Shown here: positions 5,839 through 12,781 of the stretch, piece by piece
How positions within the stretch are numbered: position 1 is the first letter of the stretch
Layout of the letters: each line of letters opens with the position of its first letter
NCBI GenBank assembly: GCA_002716525.1
Contig: PBBH01000007.1
Span: forward strand, 24,403 to 37,183
Origin: Fidelibacterota bacterium
Lineage (GTDB): Bacteria > Fidelibacterota > Marinisomatia > Marinisomatales > TCS55
Length of the DNA stretch: 12,781 nt
Reading direction: 5' to 3'
The notes under the pieces: generated by a model
What the model was told of the DNA's origin: nothing
The model's input: only the letters and a program-made list of their open reading frames with translations
Database searches by the model: none
Made by a program: the position numbers and the translations under genes

Positions 5839-8142
5839 TTAGAAATGATATGATATATTAACGAATGAATTGCGGGTAGCACCAGGCCAGAAAAATGCCT
5901 GATACCCATTCGATTCATAACCGTACCCATACGTTGAATAAAGTTTATCAAATACATTGTTTACTTTGACCAATACTTCTAAAGCTCTCCATTGGTATTT
6001 GGCACCAATGTCTAAAAGACCATATCCATCAATCATACCTGTTTCAGTATTGGCCTTATCAATATACATGTGACCAATTCTTTTCCAATGTGCAAAAAGA
6101 AGCATATAATTCCGAGGACGATAATTCAAAGACAGATTGAATAATGTATTGGGAATATTTGGAATACTTTTTCCATTATTGAAAAAATTCATAACCAGCG
6201 CCCCATTTGCGGAAAAACTAAATTTCTGATTAAGTAAAAAGGTTGCTTCCCACTCAAACCCGGAATGATCCGTAGAATCAGCAGAATAGTAATCGTATTC
6301 TCCTTCCTGTTTCACATCAATGTTTTTCAGTTGTTCATTGAGGTATTGAATACGATATCCATTGATGCGAGCATGACCTTTTGAGAAGGTAAAGTCGATT
6401 CCCATTTCTATATCCGTTATCACTTCCGCCGCTGCCATAATGGGCTTACTCCAAACATCATCTGCTTCAATAATTTGATTATCTGCAGGTTCTTTTTGAG
6501 CTTTAGCCCAATTCACAAACCAGTGTAACGAATCCCCCATTTCCCAGGTCATACCAATCCTAGGATTGAAAAAATTCCAATTTGCTGATAAAGTATGCCC
6601 AGTAGCATGACCGATCGTTTCCTGATCTAAAGTCCAATTATGATTTTGATTTTGAATATCAGCCATAATGGTGAATGGCTGCCCTGGTGGATGCCAAACG
6701 AAATGGCTGAAACTTGTTATGGTTTTTTTCTCGCTAAGATACCTGTAATAACGGTGCCATCCATCACCAATAGTTGCGACAAGGTTCGCATCGGAGAACT
6801 GGGAGACTTCTCCAAAATGATCACCAAAATATGAGCGTATTTCTCCGCCCACATCTACCCGCAGTTCATCATTCTTCCAAGTCAATGTTGGTACAATACC
6901 AAAATAGTTATTATCGATCCACTTTCTTCGAAGCAGATCGGTATTCATATTTTGTTCCTGTACATCGGTAAATTGATTATTCACATCCAAGTTATATGCA
7001 TAATAATCCCGGCCCGTTTTTAATACTTCGTAATACCCTTTACCAGCCACAAGATAACTCACATTCCTGAAAAATAGATTCTCTCGCAGACGAGAAGTCG
7101 TATTAACAGAATAAATCTGTTGAAGAAAGTCATCCGTGTAGGCTTGATATCCTGCGCGACGTTTGGTTCGATCATTAATATCGTCCATATGGACTCCATC
7201 CCATAGTAGTTGGGTATTTTCATATCCAATATGGACACGGTACTGATTTGTAAACTTTTTCCCGCGATGTTCCAAGCCAAAAAACATTCCTTTCTGTTTA
7301 GAAAGATGATTTTCTCTATAACCATCAGATTTAATCTGTGAAGCACGAACAGTCAAACTCAAATCTTCACTCAAATCTTTACCAGAACGATAACGCACCT
7401 GGTATTTGGTCGTATTCCAATCGCCAGAACCGAACGAAGCTTTTATTTCACGTTGGTCTTTTGCGATTTGTGTATTCACATTGATGGATCCGCCAAAAGC
7501 AGATGAGCCATATAAGCTATTACCTATACCACGTTGGATCTGCACATCTTTGGCATCGGCCAACAAATCTCCATGATCTACCCAATATACCTGATGGCTC
7601 TCATTATCATTCAATGGCACACCGTCAACCATAACGCCAATCTTGCTCTGATCAAATCCACGGATAGAAACATAGGAATAGCCAGTTCCGTTGCCGCTTT
7701 CACTATAGGCCCATACTCCCGGTTCGCTAGCAAGAATCATGGGCACATCTTCTACAGTGTATCGAGTTTCAATTTCTTGTGACGTCAAATTAGAAAAAGA
7801 AACCGGTGTTACACCTGCTATAGCACGGGTAGCGTTAACCGTCACCTCCTCTCCTTCTAGCACCGTTGGAACCATCAAGATTGTCATTTGCGGACGGATA
7901 CTTGTGGTAATGGTTTTATATCCGATAAATGAAAAAGATATTTCAGATCCATCATTAACTGTGAGAAAAAATGAACCGGTTTCATCTGAAGTCGTGCCAA
8001 ATTGTCCAACAACAATATTAACACCTGCTAAAGGGTGTTGGGATTCATAATCTGCAATGGTTCCTTTTACGTTAATTGATTGGGAAAAAAGTCCAGATAG
8101 ACACAGGTTGATAATTAAATATGAAAAGCGTAAATGATTCAT
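5839..8142 (-). CDS. TonB-dependent outer-membrane receptor, probably for thiamin or a precursor
   Basis: 767-residue outer-membrane receptor. Order: signal peptide (1-20, ending GLFS-QS), carboxypeptidase-regulatory-like beta sandwich (about 22-95, with VKGTIADYESQHPLAGVNIVV and TSDETGSF), a TonB-box-like stretch EEVTVNATR, plug (about 115-230, with SYVSIRGFDQSKIGVMVDGV and GNSLYGSSAFGGSINVNT), then a 22-strand-type barrel to the C-terminus. The last residues, FVNISYHF, end in Phe, the usual outer-membrane insertion signal. Family members bind a nutrient outside and release it inside with energy from TonB-ExbB-ExbD. The cargo call comes from the TPP riboswitch just upstream: thiamin-regulated receptors of this kind are known from Bacteroidota comparative genomics (Omr1 type). 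No inner-membrane thiamin transporter sits beside it here. Translation from ATG 8142 fits both the signal peptide and the riboswitch spacing. Confidence 0.93.
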   Translation of the reverse strand: MNHLRFSYLIINLCLSGLFSQSINVKGTIADYESQHPLAGVNIVVGQFGTTSDETGSFFLTVNDGSEISFSFIGYKTITTSIRPQMTILMVPTVLEGEEVTVNATRAIAGVTPVSFSNLTSQEIETRYTVEDVPMILASEPGVWAYSESGNGTGYSYVSIRGFDQSKIGVMVDGVPLNDNESHQVYWVDHGDLLADAKDVQIQRGIGNSLYGSSAFGGSINVNTQIAKDQREIKASFGSGDWNTTKYQVRYRSGKDLSEDLSLTVRASQIKSDGYRENHLSKQKGMFFGLEHRGKKFTNQYRVHIGYENTQLLWDGVHMDDINDRTKRRAGYQAYTDDFLQQIYSVNTTSRLRENLFFRNVSYLVAGKGYYEVLKTGRDYYAYNLDVNNQFTDVQEQNMNTDLLRRKWIDNNYFGIVPTLTWKNDELRVDVGGEIRSYFGDHFGEVSQFSDANLVATIGDGWHRYYRYLSEKKTITSFSHFVWHPPGQPFTIMADIQNQNHNWTLDQETIGHATGHTLSANWNFFNPRIGMTWEMGDSLHWFVNWAKAQKEPADNQIIEADDVWSKPIMAAAEVITDIEMGIDFTFSKGHARINGYRIQYLNEQLKNIDVKQEGEYDYYSADSTDHSGFEWEATFLLNQKFSFSANGALVMNFFNNGKSIPNIPNTLFNLSLNYRPRNYMLLFAHWKRIGHMYIDKANTETGMIDGYGLLDIGAKYQWRALEVLVKVNNVFDKLYSTYGYGYESNGYQAFFWPGATRNSFVNISYHF

Positions 8143-8153
8143 GTTTTGAGAAT

Positions 8154-8158
8154 TCCTT
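8154..8158 (-). promoter_or_regulatory. SD-like AAGGA inside riboswitch P1
   Basis: AAGGA is the only SD-like sequence before the receptor's ATG (11-nt spacer) and is also the 3' strand of the aptamer's P1 helix. When TPP locks P1 this site is paired, suggesting direct occlusion of the ribosome rather than a separate anti-SD hairpin. The pairing is seen in sequence; the mechanism is inferred. Confidence 0.6.
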
Positions 8159-8235
8159 CGCTGGCATTATCCAGATCAGGTTCATGGGTGTTTTCTCAGC
8201 CATTTTATTCTGGTTTTAAATAGCACCCCAAAAGA
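8154..8235 (-). ncRNA. TPP riboswitch (THI box) controlling the TonB receptor
   Basis: On the minus strand the conserved thiamin-pyrophosphate aptamer is complete: GGGGTGCT, then GGCTGAGA, ACACCCATGAACCTGATCTG and GATAATGCCAGCGAAGGAA. Visible helices are P1 (UCUUU 8235-8231 with AAGGA 8158-8154), P2 (GGGUG with CACCC), and CUGG/CCAG in the arm ending AUGCCAG. The CUGAGA bulge and the GAUAAUGCCAGCG pyrophosphate-sensing arm match the consensus. The extra P3 stem is short and AU-rich (UAUU/AAUA). The aptamer ends 11 nt before the receptor's ATG at 8142, leaving no room for a terminator. High TPP should stabilise P1 and lower receptor synthesis. Confidence 0.95.
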
Positions 8236-8348
8236 CATGGGGAAATTAATATTTTACTCTGAAGTTGCAAACCAAAGGTTTTCTACCGTACTTGTATCAT
8301 TCAGTCCACCTCCACTATTTTCGCGACCATATAAAACAAGGAAAATTC
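8236..8348. promoter_or_regulatory. Divergent spacer between the TPP-controlled receptor and the OPT transporter
   Basis: This 113-bp stretch must carry the leftward promoter for the riboswitch-receptor transcript and the rightward promoter for the OPT-adenosine deaminase pair. The right end has an AAGGA SD (8338-8342), 6 nt before ATG 8349. The frame of the OPT gene is open back to a TTG at 8265, but the SD and the family N-terminus place the start at 8349. No -35/-10 pair is convincing. Confidence 0.45.
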
Positions 8349-10214
8349 ATGTCTAATAATCAATACCCTGAAATCACAATTAAAGCTGTTTTTCTCGGAA
8401 TCATTCTCTCTATGGTTCTTGCTGGTGCAAATGCATATCTAGGTCTTTTCGCCGGCATGACTGTTTCTGCCTCCATTCCTGCGGCAGTTATTTCTATGGG
8501 TGTTCTTTCCTTATTTAAAAAATCTAATATATTGGAAAATAATATTGTTCAAACGGCTGCATCTGCAGGTGAATCCCTTGCCGCAGGCGTTATTTTTACT
8601 ATTCCGGCATTAGTTCTATTAGGCTATTGGAATACGTTCGACTATGTTGAAGTAGCGAAGATTGCAGCGATTGGTGGTGTAATAGGAGTGCTATTTACCG
8701 TACCCCTTCGTCGTGCACTTATCGTGACAGCAAAGTTAAAATATCCTGAAGGTGTTGCAACAGCAGAAGTATTGCGCGCCGGTGATAAAGCCAGAAAAGG
8801 CGCCGCTGATGACGGTTCTGGCGGATTAAAAACAATTGGAATCGCAAGTTTGGTCGGTGGTATAATGAAAGTATGTCAACAAGGATTTGCCATGTGGCAT
8901 GCCGAAATGGCCGGTGCAGTCACTTTTGGTAAGTCAATTTTTGGCCTAGGCACAGATGTGTCTCCAGCCTTGATTTCAGTTGGGTATATTGTTGGGCGAA
9001 ACATTGGTATTTTGGTGGTTGGTGGCGGATTGATTTCATGGGCCGTAGCAATACCAATCTACTCTGCTATGGTTGGTTTTGAGGGAGATGCTCTTGATTC
9101 AGCTTGGAATATCTGGAATTCTAAAATCCGTTACCTCGGAGTGGGTGCTATGGTTGTGGGAGGCGTATGGTCCCTAATAAAACTATTCAAACCTCTCGTA
9201 GAGGGTGTAAAAGCCAGTCTCGATTCAGTAAAAAATCAAACGGCTGATGGAGATGTTCCGTTAGAAGAAAGAGATATGCCAATCAATTACGTTGGGATTG
9301 CATTGCTAGCATTACTGGTACCTGTTTTTCTCCTTTATTTAGATATTATTCAATCGGTCGGAATTGCTGCTTTACTTGCCATAATGATGATGGTATTCGG
9401 ATTTTTATTTTCAGCAGTAGCAGCCTATATGGCGGGTGTAGTAGGGTCTTCTAATAACCCAATTTCCGGTGTAACCATTGCGACGATTTTATTTACCTCA
9501 TTATTGCTACTAGCCATTTTGGGAACCGGCTCAGGCGTCGGTGCAGCCAGTGCCATCATGGTTGGTGCTGTAGTCTGCTGCGCAGCGGCCATAGGTGGAG
9601 ATAATCTCCAAGACTTAAAAGCGGGTCATATCCTTGGTGCCACGCCCTGGAAACAACAAGTCATGCAAATCGTTGGAACTTTGTCTGCTGCCGTTGTGCT
9701 TGGTCTAGTTTTGGATATCCTTCATACGGCATACGTCATCGGTTCCCCTACCCTTTCCGCTCCACAGGCTACATTAATGAAGTCTGTTGCCGATGGTGTA
9801 TTTACAGGCAACCTTCCATGGAATTTCGTGTATATTGGAGGCGTCATTGCGGTTATGTTAATCCTGACCGATCTCAGACAGGAAAGAATGGGGTCTGATT
9901 TTCGCGTTCCTGTTCTAGCTGTGGCTGTGGGTATTTATTTACCAATTACCCTGACAGTACCCATTTTCATTGGTGGTATGATTAACCATCTTGGTAAAAA
10001 AGCTGGAGGATCGGAAGCATCTGAAAAACGGGGACTATTGATGTCATCCGGATTAATTACTGGAGAAGCTTTGATGGGTATACTTGTAGCAGTGCCCATA
10101 TTCCTTACAGGGCAGAAATACTGGTGGCCACATTTCAGCGGTTTTGGATTACTTGGCCCCGCCCTTTTTATTGCAGTTATTTACTGGTTGTATACTTCCG
10201 TATCAAAAAAATAA
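8349..10214 (+). CDS. OPT-family oligopeptide transporter
   Basis: 621-residue inner-membrane secondary transporter of the OPT superfamily (bacterial 'putative OPT oligopeptide transporter' type, usually 600-680 residues). Successive hydrophobic helices fill the protein. Family signatures are seen: PEITIKAVFLGIILSMVLAGANAYLGL at the N-terminus, VQTAASAGESLAAGVIFTIPAL in the first third, LKYPEGVATAEVLRAG, SSNNPISGVTIATIL in the middle and AAIGGDNLQDLKAGHILGATPWKQQ, then LAVAVGIYLPITLTVPIFIGG near the end. Members take up peptides or metal-chelate compounds with protons; the bacterial branch is poorly characterised, so substrate is open. The start is ATG 8349, with SD AAGGA 6 nt upstream. Adenosine deaminase follows 4 nt after the stop and is probably co-transcribed. 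Confidence 0.93.
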   Translation: MSNNQYPEITIKAVFLGIILSMVLAGANAYLGLFAGMTVSASIPAAVISMGVLSLFKKSNILENNIVQTAASAGESLAAGVIFTIPALVLLGYWNTFDYVEVAKIAAIGGVIGVLFTVPLRRALIVTAKLKYPEGVATAEVLRAGDKARKGAADDGSGGLKTIGIASLVGGIMKVCQQGFAMWHAEMAGAVTFGKSIFGLGTDVSPALISVGYIVGRNIGILVVGGGLISWAVAIPIYSAMVGFEGDALDSAWNIWNSKIRYLGVGAMVVGGVWSLIKLFKPLVEGVKASLDSVKNQTADGDVPLEERDMPINYVGIALLALLVPVFLLYLDIIQSVGIAALLAIMMMVFGFLFSAVAAYMAGVVGSSNNPISGVTIATILFTSLLLLAILGTGSGVGAASAIMVGAVVCCAAAIGGDNLQDLKAGHILGATPWKQQVMQIVGTLSAAVVLGLVLDILHTAYVIGSPTLSAPQATLMKSVADGVFTGNLPWNFVYIGGVIAVMLILTDLRQERMGSDFRVPVLAVAVGIYLPITLTVPIFIGGMINHLGKKAGGSEASEKRGLLMSSGLITGEALMGILVAVPIFLTGQKYWWPHFSGFGLLGPALFIAVIYWLYTSVSKK

Positions 10215-10218
10215 TTTC

Positions 10219-11283
10219 ATGAAAATTTCAGACAGTTTGTTAAAAAAACTTCCCAAGGTGGAACTCCATTGCCACTTGGACGGTTGTCTTCGACTTGAAA
10301 CGATTCTTGATTTGGCACAAAAGCAGAAAGTTTCACTGCCCAGTTCCAATCCTGGTGATCTTAAAAAAATACTTTCCATTGGGAAAAAACGAGGTACGTT
10401 AGAAGAATATATTGCACGTTTTGACATTACACTCAGTGTAATGCAAACCCCAGATGCATTGAAAAGAACCGCCTATGAACTCATAGCAGATGCTGCATCG
10501 GAAAACATCCGCTACATCGAAGTACGGTATTCTCCCATTTTGCATACTACTAAAGGTATGACCTTGGAAGATGCAGTAATTTCAGTTTTGGATGGGCTTA
10601 AGAAAGGTGAAGAGGATTTTGGCGTTATATCAGGGATTATCGTTTGTGGAATTAGGCATATTTCACCAGAGTCATCCCTAAAACTGGCCGATCTCTGCGT
10701 ACGCTATAAAAATAAGGGTGTTGTTGGTTTTGATCTGGCTGGCGCAGAAGAAAATTATCCTGCCAAAGATCACAGAGAGGCTTTTTATATGATACTGAAT
10801 CATAACATCAATGCAACTATTCATGCTGGCGAAGCCTTTGGCCCTTCATCAATCCATCAGGCTATCCATTATTGCGGTGCCCATCGGATTGGTCATGGTA
10901 CTCGGCTGAGAGAAGATATAGATTTAATGAATTATGTGAATAATCATCGCATTGCACTAGAAATCTGTCTCACATCTAACTGGCACACACATTCAGTCCC
11001 TTCTCTTCAACATCACCCGATGAAGTATTATTATGACCAAGGGATCAGAGTAACACTCAATACAGATAACCGGCTTATTTCTGATACTACACTAACCAAA
11101 GAATTTGCCCTTGCCCGCGATTTATTTGGATTTACACTTCATGATTTTAGAGAAATTACAATTGTTGCTATGAAATCAGCTTTCTTACCGCACATTGCTC
11201 GGAGAGCAATGATTAAAAATATTGCTGATGAGTTTGAAACCGAATTCAAAATTTTACCAGAATATATTGAACAAAAAAAGTAG
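10219..11283 (+). CDS. add: Adenosine deaminase
   Basis: 354-residue TIM-barrel zinc enzyme that converts adenosine or deoxyadenosine to inosine in purine salvage; cytoplasmic. Zinc and catalytic residues are all seen: H17 and H19 in ELHCHLDG, H202 and E205 in HAGE, H226 in RIGHGTRL and D283 in TLNTDNRL. GFDLAGAEENYP and ICLTSNWHT are also present. The second residue of the classical NTDD motif is Asn284, as in many bacterial adenosine deaminases (NTDNRL type), so this is not a defect. Adenine deaminase and aminodeoxyfutalosine deaminase belong to the same family, and specificity cannot be settled by eye. The frame is open upstream to 10144 inside the OPT gene, but family alignment starts at ATG 10219 (KVELHCHLDG needs only a short lead). 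There is no SD; translation probably depends on the OPT gene ending 4 nt earlier. Confidence 0.9.
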   Translation: MKISDSLLKKLPKVELHCHLDGCLRLETILDLAQKQKVSLPSSNPGDLKKILSIGKKRGTLEEYIARFDITLSVMQTPDALKRTAYELIADAASENIRYIEVRYSPILHTTKGMTLEDAVISVLDGLKKGEEDFGVISGIIVCGIRHISPESSLKLADLCVRYKNKGVVGFDLAGAEENYPAKDHREAFYMILNHNINATIHAGEAFGPSSIHQAIHYCGAHRIGHGTRLREDIDLMNYVNNHRIALEICLTSNWHTHSVPSLQHHPMKYYYDQGIRVTLNTDNRLISDTTLTKEFALARDLFGFTLHDFREITIVAMKSAFLPHIARRAMIKNIADEFETEFKILPEYIEQKK

Positions 11284-11337
11284 AATAAAATTAATATACA
11301 CTAAACAAGTTTATATAACGACAACATCATCTGACAT

Positions 11338-11538
11338 TCAAAATTTCATTTTTTTCTTAACCTTTTCAACTATTTTTTGGGTCCACTTCTTAATCGGTGG
11401 ATAAACACTTCCCAATAGCATCAATCCTGGAATTCCAAATACCCATCCCTGAAAAATGGGAATCAGACCGCCGATCAGACCGATGGTCAGCAGGATAATC
11501 CCAACAACTATTTTTACTGTATTTATAACCGGTTTCAT
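11338..11538 (-). CDS. Small two-helix inner-membrane protein
   Basis: 66 residues with a short N-terminus, two hydrophobic segments (about 6-24 and 29-46) joined by a PIFQGW turn, and a strongly basic C-terminus (KKW, KIVEKVKKKMKF) that should stay in the cytoplasm. The PIFQGWVFGIPGLMLLG pattern resembles small proteins of the PGPGW/DUF454-like type; function unknown. Its ATG overlaps the stop of the upstream propeller gene as ATGA (11535-11538), with no SD of its own, so it is likely translated by coupling. It converges on adenosine deaminase, with 54 bp between the two stop codons. Confidence 0.75.
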   Translation of the reverse strand: MKPVINTVKIVVGIILLTIGLIGGLIPIFQGWVFGIPGLMLLGSVYPPIKKWTQKIVEKVKKKMKF

Positions 11539-12781
11539 TTTCGAATTACTGCCACTTTTTCAAATGAAGATGCACCATTTTTATCATATATGGCAACGAG
11601 ATAAACACCCGTTCCAACCAATTTACCAGATTGGTCTCGCCCATCCCAATAGGCTTGATAACCCTGAACTTCAGAATTAAGAATGGATCGCAAAACTTCA
11701 CCACTCAAAGTCATGATTTTGATGGAACTATTATCTTTTAATCCATCCACTGTCATCGGTTTTGAACTTGGAATGCGAAATGGACTCGGAAAGATATTTA
11801 CTGAATTGTATGTTTTTTTCTTTTCCGCAAAAGGAATCTTAATTACACTGACACCCTTATTTGTAGCAATATAAGCCAGCCCCTCATCCCTATCAAAAGC
11901 AACATCTTTAACATCATCTGAAAGAATAGAACTATTGCTCTCATTCAGCCCATTAACATCAGGCCAATATTCTCCATTTTCAGACACAATATGAACACCA
12001 TTTTGAGATGTGATCCAAATATTTCCCCTAGGATCAAACCGTATCCGCGATGACTCATCAAAGGCCATGTTTGAGAAATAGGGATATATTTCACTATTCG
12101 CCGTTTTCGGCCCCGTTTGGTTGACTGGATTGGTTTCTGAAACCTGGAGATCTTTATAAATAAGTCCAGCCGATGTTAAAATCCACAACCGGTTATTTAA
12201 AGATACATTTAGGCATAACACAGAACTATTGAATGCACCCGTGTTGATTTCTTCGGAAACCCAAATTTCATCAGTTGGACTGTAAACATCCCCAGTATAT
12301 TTATACATGACCAGCTGACTTTTGGCTCCAACCCAGACACGGTTAAAATTATCCTTTGTTATTGCTGTCATAGACTCAGAAAGTAAATTTCCACTTTCTT
12401 CAAGTGAAAAGTTTCTCGAATGATCCTCGAAGTGAACACTGAGTGGTTTACTTTCCTGGTTTGTTGATAAAACCCAAAGATTACCATTTTTATCAAAAGT
12501 CATAGCATTAACGGTAAAAAGTGGATACTGTCCACTTTTATCTTGCAACAGCCTTGGACTTATAAAAACGTCACGTATTTCGATGCTGGCTTTAATATCC
12601 AGTAAGAGAATCCCACCTGAACTTGACTTCTGCATTCCAAGGTAAATTGACCCATCACTGTTTTCAACTATTTCACTGACTCGTGACCCCATATTTAGAT
12701 TGAGGTAATCCAAGTCTATTTGAGTTGACAAACCCAAGGTATAATTTACTGTTGATGCATTTATCCAATTTTGTTCTTTAA
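11535..12781 (-). CDS. Secreted beta-propeller protein with FlgD/T9SS-like C-terminal domain, 5' end outside window
   Basis: The frame is open from the right edge (first full codon 12779) to TGA 11535, giving 414 residues of a longer protein. An internal TTG at 12735-12737 is not a convincing start because the frame continues upstream. Repeated blades typical of regulator-propeller (Reg_prop) proteins are seen: GNLWVLSTNQ, NRVWVGAKSQLVMY, NRLWILTSAGLIY, GNIWITSQNGVHIV and AYIATNKGVSVI. Then from about residue 328 comes an Ig-like end domain with NIFPSPFR, IKIMTLSGEV, YWDGRDQSGKLVGTGVYLVAI and the final EKVAVIRK. That end domain is the FlgD-Ig/type IX sorting type of FCB bacteria, so the protein is expected outside the cytoplasm. 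PorZ of the type IX system has the same propeller-plus-CTD plan; I cannot tell whether this is PorZ or another propeller protein. Confidence 0.85.
   Translation of the reverse strand, partial: KEQNWINASTVNYTLGLSTQIDLDYLNLNMGSRVSEIVENSDGSIYLGMQKSSSGGILLLDIKASIEIRDVFISPRLLQDKSGQYPLFTVNAMTFDKNGNLWVLSTNQESKPLSVHFEDHSRNFSLEESGNLLSESMTAITKDNFNRVWVGAKSQLVMYKYTGDVYSPTDEIWVSEEINTGAFNSSVLCLNVSLNNRLWILTSAGLIYKDLQVSETNPVNQTGPKTANSEIYPYFSNMAFDESSRIRFDPRGNIWITSQNGVHIVSENGEYWPDVNGLNESNSSILSDDVKDVAFDRDEGLAYIATNKGVSVIKIPFAEKKKTYNSVNIFPSPFRIPSSKPMTVDGLKDNSSIKIMTLSGEVLRSILNSEVQGYQAYWDGRDQSGKLVGTGVYLVAIYDKNGASSFEKVAVIRK

Noticed and set aside
5814..5842. Bidirectional terminator between the LACTB-like gene and the TonB receptor
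   Set aside because: The 22-nt convergent gap has no GC-rich inverted repeat or U-tract; termination here must use something I cannot see.
7739..8050. Open frame of 103 codons on the plus strand, antisense to the receptor N-terminus
   Set aside because: It lies wholly inside the TonB receptor gene, has no recognisable family features, and is best explained as a shadow frame; the same holds for the other short frames inside polA, the receptor and the propeller gene.
11061..11072. Loss of an active-site Asp in adenosine deaminase (NTDN instead of NTDD)
   Set aside because: The zinc-binding Asp283 is present, and the NTDNRL form is common in functional bacterial adenosine deaminases, so this is not inactivation.
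11284..11337. Terminator between adenosine deaminase and the small membrane protein gene
   Set aside because: The 54-bp AT-rich gap shows no stable stem-loop by eye.
12735..12737. TTG as the true start of the propeller protein
   Set aside because: The frame remains open to the window edge with no SD before this TTG, no signal peptide after it, and blade-like sequence beginning at once, so the gene is simply cut by the edge.

Overview
This is an AT-rich bacterial chromosomal window with tightly packed genes. It most likely comes from the FCB (Fibrobacterota-Chlorobiota-Bacteroidota) assemblage, possibly a marine lineage such as Candidatus Marinimicrobia (SAR406). That placement is an inference. 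It rests on a TonB-dependent receptor with an N-terminal carboxypeptidase-regulatory-like domain, a beta-propeller protein with a FlgD/type-IX-sorting-like C-terminal domain, and low GC. Several genes have clear Shine-Dalgarno sites (AGGAGG, AAGGA, GAGGA), which is less typical of Bacteroidota proper. No tRNA, rRNA, CRISPR array, insertion sequence or phage gene was seen.

Left part (1-2527, minus): DNA polymerase I, cut by the window edge just before motif C. A 130-bp divergent spacer separates it from a plus-strand cluster (2658-5816) of four frames with almost no spacing: an exported M20 carbamoylase/allantoate-amidohydrolase-like enzyme, a cytoplasmic PNPOx-like flavin-binding protein, a 43-codon internally deleted rlmH, and an exported LACTB-like serine hydrolase. 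Three of the four start on TTG or GTG. The rlmH remnant is the most unusual item: it keeps the native start region and the native C-terminus but lacks about 110 central residues, including the SAM-binding core.

Middle part (5839-8235, minus): a TonB-dependent outer-membrane receptor preceded by a clear TPP (THI-box) riboswitch. This makes it a probable thiamin or thiamin-precursor receptor. The 3' strand of the aptamer's P1 helix contains the only SD-like sequence before the start codon, so the switch probably blocks translation directly.

Right part: divergent from the receptor lie an OPT-family transporter and, 4 nt downstream, adenosine deaminase (8349-11283, plus), probably one transcript. 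Converging on them from the right edge is a large secreted beta-propeller protein (5' end outside the window). Its stop codon overlaps, as ATGA, the start of a small two-helix membrane protein.

Nearly all genes belong to known families. The points worth a second look are the rlmH mini-gene, the direct-sequestration TPP switch on an outer-membrane receptor, and the exported-hydrolase cluster.
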